The position numbers and the translations under genes are program-made. A DNA stretch of 64,000 nucleotides from Drosophila persimilis. Lineage: Eukaryota; Arthropoda; Insecta; Diptera; Drosophilidae. Location: the NCBI RefSeq assembly GCF_003286085.1, contig NW_020825706.1:4897754-4961753 (forward strand), given 5' to 3'. The notes under the pieces are model-generated. The model was not told the DNA's origin. It saw only the letters and a list, made by a program, of their open reading frames with translations, and did no database searches. This document shows, one piece after another, positions 58,133-64,000 of this stretch (position 1 is its first letter; the number at the start of each line of letters is the position of its first letter).

Positions 58133-60111
58133 TACAACTCGCTTAGTTGGTTTCGAAGGGACTTGATTGGGACAGAATGAAAATAATAGCTCATCCGAAG
58201 TGGGATTCCATCGTGGGATACATCGCTGCCATCAGTAAATTTAACAAATGTTTCCCTATCTTCATGGGGTGTTTGATCGAGTACATATGTATCGTTGGAA
58301 CACCATTTTCTGATCTTGAAATTTCCTTTGGCTAATAGTCCTGACACCTGGCGAATTATTTCCAGCACCTCATTTGTAGTATCTCCCCCCGTTAGCAAAT
58401 CATCCACGTAAAAGTCCCGCAGCACAACTTCAGAGCCAATTGGATATGACGAACTCTCGTCTGCCGCTAGTTGGTGCATAGAACGGACGGCCAGAAATGC
58501 TGCTGGTTTCGTTCCATAGGTCACGGTATCCAGCTTGAATGTCCTTAGCTCCTCGAGGGGTGAGTCACGCCACAGTATGCACTGCAGAAAACTATCTTGG
58601 GGCGAGACACGGACGCATCTATACATTTTACAAATGTCACCAGTCAATGCTATACGAAAGGTACGAAATCGAAGAAGAGTCGTAACTAACTTTGGCTGAA
58701 TTGTTGGGCCTGACATCAATATATCGTTGAGGGAATATCCTGTAGATGTACAAGCGGATCCGTCGAAAACTACTCGGAGTTTTGTGGTGGTTTTGTCTTC
58801 TCTTAAGACGCAGTGATGAGGAAGAAAAAATTTGCATTGTTTAAGTGCGTCACTTTTGACAGGGGACATGTGATTCAAATCGACGTATTCCTTTATAAAT
58901 GCGGCGTATTGGGCCTTGAGAAGCGGTTTGCGAACCAACTTGCGCTCTAGATTGAGAAATCTGCGATAGGCTTGTTGATAAGAATCTCCAAGAAGACTGT
59001 CACTCAGCTTTAAAGGCAATTGAACGCAATATTCGCCACTTGGAAGCCGACCGCAATGTTTTTTGAAATGTTCCTCGCAAGCAATTTCCTCCTTTGTTGC
59101 TTGTGTAGCGGGACCGTGGCAGTTTTCCACTTCCCAGAACCTTCGCACTAGCTCATCCAAACCAACGGTAGGCGTTTGACTCAATTCCGTCGAACTAGAG
59201 GCAGCTAGGAGCACTGAGCTGCGGGAGTACTGACCTCCACCTGTGACAACCCAGCCGAGACGGGTTTTTTGTATTATAGGAAGTCCCCTCTCCAATTTGA
59301 TCTGTCCAACGCATAAAATGTCGTAAAATAAGCTGGCTCCAATAAGTACATCGATGCGCTGAGATTTGTTAAAGTGTGGGTCAGCAAGGCTGATATTGGA
59401 TGGCATTTCCCATTTGGATACATCAAATGAAGAAGCAGGCTGGTTTCCTGTAATACGTGGAGCAACGAGAGCTGTGAGACTCGTGAAGTAATCGGAAGTC
59501 CTGGATTGAATGACCAAATTAACTGAACCTTCCGTGTGAAATGCAGAATCAGCGCCGATACCCGATACTGATACCGACCCTTTGGCTCGTTTCAGCTGAA
59601 GCCTCTGAGCAAAGCGAGAGGTTATTAAATTAATCTGAGAGCCTGAATCCAGAAGAGCCCGACAAGGAAGAAGATCACCAACTCGACTCTTTATCATAAT
59701 GACTGTCGTGGCTAGAAGCACTACGTCTGAGCTAAGATTCTGAGCAGGAGGCGAGCATGGTGATGAAGCGGCAACAAGAGAACTTGAAAGATTGGGGCCT
59801 GGGCATAAGTCTGTCTGAATAGGAGACGTAGTAGCGTTTGCAGGTTCCGTGTTAACTGACGTAGGCAGCGGATTGTTGATATGTAAAAGGGTATGATGCT
59901 TTTCACCGCATGTGCGACAAGAGCCTGAACTGCAGGAGGTATTCCGATGTCCCTTCTTCAAACAGTTGAAGCAAACTCTAAGCTTCCTTGCCTCTCTAAG
60001 ACGCAAAGATGGCGAAAGGTTTCCAAAGCGAGTGCAGCTGTAAATGTTATGCCCTTTATTATCACAGAACAAGACTGTGTTTTGAATGAGTGATTCGTTT
60101 ATGTTTTCCAA
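58090..60111 (-). pseudogene. BEL gag end, protease and RT (young element)
   Basis: 673 codons on the minus strand. Zinc knuckles (CFNCLKKGHRNTSC, CRTCGEKHH) end Gag. The retropepsin-like protease has LLDSGSQINLIT, and RT has LRVVFDGSA, ICKMYRCVRV and the active site FYVDDLLTGG. The frame drifts off at the C-terminus where the RNase H-like frame takes over. The N-terminus overlaps the gag frame at 60062-60111, a second frameshift. Otherwise domain content is complete. Confidence 0.87.
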
Positions 60112-61060
60112 CCTGACTGCTATGGATTTGAATCAACATAGCTTGATCCATGGTCTCCATGGCTTGACATCTCCTCTCCAAAAAAGCAGAAAAATGGTCC
60201 CATGTTGGTATGACGTTAGGGGGTGACAGCTCCTCCCATTTGGTCCTGGTATCAGAGTCGAGATACTTGTATGTGGAGTGAACGATGATGCATCCAGCTA
60301 TTTCCTCCATGGTACCCATCGATCTAAGCGCTCCCATGTGAGAATGAAGCTTGTCCGATAAAGTACGTAGCTTTGTAGTTGACCCATCTTCAACAAACTC
60401 ATGCCTCAGAATCTCAGCGACGTGTGCCTGAAAGATTAAACGTTTATTATTGAAACGATTGTTTAAAATGTCCAATGCAATATCATAATTGCTCTCCGAT
60501 ACTTCCAAAGAGCGAACAGCCTCCAGGGCAGGTCCATCCAAACATGAGCGCAGGTGCTGGAACTTCTCAATCTTTGATAGAAAGGGCTCCTGATCTATTA
60601 CTGTGCTAAACATCGAGTAAAAGTCTGCCCACTCAGTATAACCTCCACGGAAAGTGGGAAGTTTAATGTCAGGAATATGATATCGTGACCGTACATTTCC
60701 GGAGGCAGTAACGCTGAGCTCGGGTCGTATCGTTGAGTGATGCGGCATGTTCTGGGTAGTCCTGCGGAGTGCTGAGCGAATACGAACTTCGATTTCCATC
60801 GCCAAATCCTCAAAATTGTTGCTTAAGTCGCTGCCAATTTCGCTTACATCAAGCTCTTCTAAATTAGAATGAGTAACATTAAATGAGTCGGATATTTTTT
60901 CCAAGAATTTTAAATGAACACTTAGCGCATCTTCACTGATTGGGTTGTTTTCATCATTCAATATCGTCTCTCGAAGTGAAACGGCTTTGTTGTATATTGA
61001 GAGTGCCTTTAGTTTGTAAAAAGACACCCTGTTTTCCGGCACGTCATTAGACTCATCCAT
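60062..61060 (-). pseudogene. BEL gag, first part (young element)
   Basis: Minus strand, most likely start at ATG 61060 (MDESNDVPEN), although the frame is open upstream to 61195. It contains a coiled-coil N-terminus and the central DUF1759-like domain (IKLPTFRGGYTEWADFYSMF, DGPALEAVRSLEV). It runs off frame just before the zinc knuckles at about 60100. Gag would assemble the virus-like particle. Confidence 0.83.
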
Positions 61061-61297
61061 TTTCGACAGGCAGCAGCGAGCAAAGCACAAAGAAGAATCG
61101 AAGAACCAACCGTTTGATTTTTTTTGGTATGCAAGCGCAAGTGCAGCGAACCCGAAGCCGCTAATGCACGTAGCTGTATTAGTGCTTGTAAGCAAGCGCG
61201 CGACGAAATGAGAACTAACCGCTTCGCGTTCGAACAGTTATGTTTAGCGGATAATTTTCACTGTTTATAATTGTTTATTTCCAAATTGTTACTGACG

Positions 61298-61315
61298 ATC
61301 ACGTCGGGGTCACCA
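61298..61315 (-). other. Primer binding site, tRNA-Trp, 18 bases
   Basis: TGGTGACCCCGACGTGAT on the minus strand, two bases inside the LTR, matching the animal tRNA-Trp 3' end over its full length. Confidence 0.85.
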
Positions 61316-61317
61316 AA

Positions 61318-61792
61318 TGTTGAGACAACGAGCTTTTTCGCTGACTATGATTGTTCAATAATTTCACAAATTATTAATTTCCGAAAACGTTATAAATTTT
61401 ATTATAGGTATTTTGTGTGTTGAGGGTGGCCGAAGATGCCAGAGCCTTTTACAATAGTATTAGAGTGACACACTTGGATGAGGCAAGCGAGCCGATCTCG
61501 AGCCAAAGTAATAGATTGGGGACAAAAGGGTCTGTTCTCCAACTATATCAAGCGGTAACTGCTAGAGCAGGCGCAGCTGCTGACGGCTTAGCGACGGCAT
61601 AGGAAAGAAAAGATAACAAGAGCGAGCATAGATAAGAATAGATGATTAAATGAGAGCATGTTGCTGAGCGAGCATAGATAAAGCTACGCTTACGTTACGT
61701 TAGTTTAGTATAATGACCAAAATAGAAAAGAAAGTGAATTGATAGGCAATAAAACAATGGTATAAAATTTACACTCGGGCTTCGCCCGAACA
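61318..61792 (-). repeat. 5' LTR of the young BEL element
   Basis: 475 bp. On the plus strand it starts TGTTGAGAC and ends CGCCCGAACA, and it is followed by the target repeat GACAG. Confidence 0.92.
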
Positions 61793-63475
61793 GACAGTTT
61801 AATAGCACATATTGAATTAGTACTACCAGATTACAATAAAAAATTCACATTAACTACAGATGCATCGGACATGGCAATAGGTGCAGTTTTGTCGCAAGAT
61901 GGGATTCCCATAACATTTATTTCTAAAACTTTAAGTAAAACCGAGCAATTATATGCTACTAATAAAAAGGAATTATTAGCTATTGTATGGGCATTAAAAA
62001 ATTTGCGAAATTATTTATACGGAGTGAGTGGAATTGAAATACATACAGATCACCAACCTTTGTCCTTTGCAATGTCGCAAAAAAATTCAAATGTTGAAAT
62101 GAAACGTTGGTATTACTTCATAGAAAGTTTCACACCAAAAATCATTTATAAGCCAGGCTCAACTAACGTAGTAGCGGACGCGTTATCTCGGATTAAAATA
62201 AATCATATGACAGATAGTGATGTCGACCAGACAGAATCAGAATCAGACATAAATACTCAGCATTCAGCAGAGAGTAGTTTTGAAAACGTCATTCAAGAGA
62301 CTAGCAAGCCTCTAAACCAATTTAAACAGCAGCTACTATTAGCGCAAGGGAGATTCACAGTTCATGAGTTAGTAAGAGTTTATGAAAATACCCGACATAT
62401 TATTGAATTTGATACGGTTGACAATCTGCTAATCATTTTAAAAGAATTTATTCAGCCTCACTTAACCACAGGAATACACTGCACTTTAGAAGATTTATAC
62501 CTTATCCAAAATAAGCTAAAGGAAAACTTCATAAATAAATTTCTCTTCACGAGAAAGTTCCTCCAAGATGTAGTAAATTCAGAAGATAAAGCTATAATTA
62601 TAGAAGAAACACATTGCAGAGCCCATAGAGGACTAGATGAAAATTACAAACAAATAACTAAGCTGTATTATTGGCCAAACCTGCACAAAAAATTAAAAGA
62701 ATATATAAAAAATTGTGAGATCTGTAACAAAAACAAATATCAGAGACACCCTGTAAAAATTCCAATTGGGGAAGCTCCCATTCCAGCAAAAGAAGGAGAT
62801 CAATTACACTTAGACATATACTATGCCCAAAACCTAACATTCATAACTTGTATAGATTCTTATTCCAAATACTTGGTGGTCAAGGAAATTCAAAGTAAAT
62901 TAAACATTGAAAATAAGGTAATGGAAATTTTGCAACACTTTCCGTTAGCAACATCATTATTGACTGACAACGAACCAAGCTTTACTTCAGCACAATTTAG
63001 ATCATTCATAAAAAGAAGTAACTTAACTATTTATTATGCTGATCCCAGACACAGCACCTCAAATGGTCAGGTAGAAAGGGTACATTCCACACTAACAGAA
63101 ATAGCGCGGTGCATCAAGGATGAACTAAATCTAGCAGATTATTCAGAAATAATAATAAGGGCGGCACTGAAATATAACCTGACGATACATTCAACGACCA
63201 ATCAAATGCCATATGACATATTGTATAACAAAATAGAACACAAACATAATCCAATATTACTTAAGGAAGCTCAGACCAAAATCCTTAAGCTACATAACAA
63301 AGATAGAAGAGAAAAAGATTATAAAATAGGAGAAGTAGTTTATGAAAAGAAATTCGGGGAAAGAAATAAACTTCAATCCCGATACAAAAAGCAGGTAGTT
63401 AAGGAAAATCGACCGAATAAAATTATAATCAACAATAGAAACAGAATTATACATAAAGATAACATCAAATATTAA
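61793..63475 (+). pseudogene. Errantivirus RNase H and integrase (pol, second part)
   Basis: Coding resumes after the BEL element. RNase H begins FTLTTDASDMAIGAVL (about 61848), with TNKKELLAIVWAL, HTDHQPL and ADALSRI. The integrase zinc region has HCRAHRGL and CEICNK. The integrase core carries the acidic triad in LHLDIYY, LLTDNEPSF and GQVERVHST. The frame is open from at least 61871 to 63475 and the catalytic residues are intact. The only damage to this part is the BEL insertion that separates it from RT. Confidence 0.87.
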
Positions 63476-63490
63476 ATATTTTTTCCAGAA

Positions 63491-63952
63491 AATGTATGCG
63501 AATATACTAATACTGACTTTTGTTATATTGACGACTTCGGAAGTAATTGATTCGGAAGTATACGCATAGTGACTATCTATTGCTCAAAGACGACAGAGAC
63601 GTTTACACTTATGAAACATACGCTGAACTTTTCCATATTACTAATTTGAGTTTTTATAGAGAGATAATTGATAAAGAATCCAAATATGTCAACAAATCAA
63701 TTAATTCAGACGATGAGTGGGAAATATCAATGGACTTAAGTCTATTAAAATTAATGATTTCAGAATTAGTTCCAAAACGGAATGAAAGGGGAATTAATGA
63801 ATTAGGTACCATTTGGAAATGGATAGCAGGCAGCCCTGATCATGACGACTTTTTGAAAATACAAAATAAAGTAAATGAATTAACTGAAAATAATAATAAA
63901 CAATTTGTAATAAATTCCAAATTTTTCAAAGAAATTGAATTGCTATCAAATT
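63491..63952 (+). pseudogene. Errantivirus env start, frameshifted and truncated
   Basis: ATG 63491 begins a hydrophobic signal-like stretch (ANILILTFVILTTS). A stop at about 63569 reflects an apparent one-base frame change, after which env sequence continues in another frame. The fusion-peptide-like motif ELGTIWKWIAGSPDHDD lies at about 63802-63852. A copia LTR interrupts it at 63953. In this family env is a baculovirus-F-like fusion protein. Only the 5' part is present. Confidence 0.75.
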
Positions 63953-64000
63953 TGTTGGAATACCCCTATTCCCACATTCAAATAATAACATTAAATAATA
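63953..64000 (+). mobile_element. copia: Second copia LTR start at the window edge
   Basis: 48 bases beginning TGTTGGAATAC match 46853-46900 with one difference. They abut errantivirus env abruptly. The element continues past the window. Confidence 0.82.

Larger units (their letters stand above)
55396..61792 (-). mobile_element. Nearly complete young BEL/Pao retrotransposon
   Basis: 6397 bp with 475-bp LTRs at both ends, target duplication GACAG (55391-55395 and 61793-61797), a perfect tRNA-Trp primer site, and gag, protease, RT, RNase H-like region and integrase in order on the minus strand. The LTRs differ at about two positions, pointing to recent insertion. Two frame changes interrupt the single ORF expected for BEL elements. 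It lies between RT and RNase H of the errantivirus, whose coding sequence resumes after 61797. Confidence 0.93.

Overview
The window looks like heterochromatin or another repeat-choked region of a Drosophila genome. An obscura-group species (D. pseudoobscura, D. persimilis or D. miranda type) is the best guess. The reasons are a copia element close to the Drosophila one, errantivirus (gypsy-type) and BEL/Pao retroelements, and eight copies of a roughly 1.1-kb DINE-1/ISY-like non-coding Helitron with the GGAC-type microsatellite and the ATACTCATTTTGAGTAT terminal hairpin. The species call is from memory of these families; no search was run. At most one host gene looks functional. Most of the rest is mobile DNA, much of it rearranged or nested.

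Layout. 1-20659: a tandem array of about 4.5-kb units. Each unit carries the 3' half of a BEL pol (+ strand) joined head-on to an inverted gag/protease half (- strand). The reverse transcriptase is missing from every unit. The right end of the array keeps a real element end (leader, tRNA-Trp-type primer site, 583-bp LTR at 20756-21338) that sits inside a Helitron Rep gene (21339-24503, -). 24504-26169: AT-rich and unassigned DNA. 26170-31420: ISY-like Helitrons, including three head-to-tail copies, bracketed by a 165-bp inverted repeat. 33109-34263: an intact intronless gene of the CYHR1/ZTRAF1 RING/TRAF-zinc family, with a dead small secreted-peptide gene converging on it (34360-34726). 35033-42669: a direct duplication of a segment plus an ISY copy; the second copy was later split by a BEL-type LTR element (38080-41479) that has lost RT and integrase but carries an uninterrupted 786-codon gag-protease ORF with an unfamiliar coiled-coil segment. 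42690-44772: an Osvaldo/Ulysses-like integrase fragment, a possible proteasome-alpha scrap and non-coding DNA.

44773-64000 is a nest of insertions. A BEL element with an F-type env (-) is cut by a copia (46853-50138). The copia is cut in its RT by an errantivirus (50139 onward). The errantivirus is cut by an ISY copy (52535-53640), by a nearly complete young BEL element (55396-61792, 5-bp target duplication, LTRs differing at about two sites) and, at the window edge, by a second copia LTR (63953).

Functionally the retroelements are mostly dead: frameshifts, stops, deletions and insertions are described for each. The features most worth following up are the amplified inverted BEL half-elements that lost their integrase glutamate before amplification, the RT-less LTR element with an intact chimeric ORF, the chimeric middle copy of the ISY triplet, and the surviving RING-type gene.
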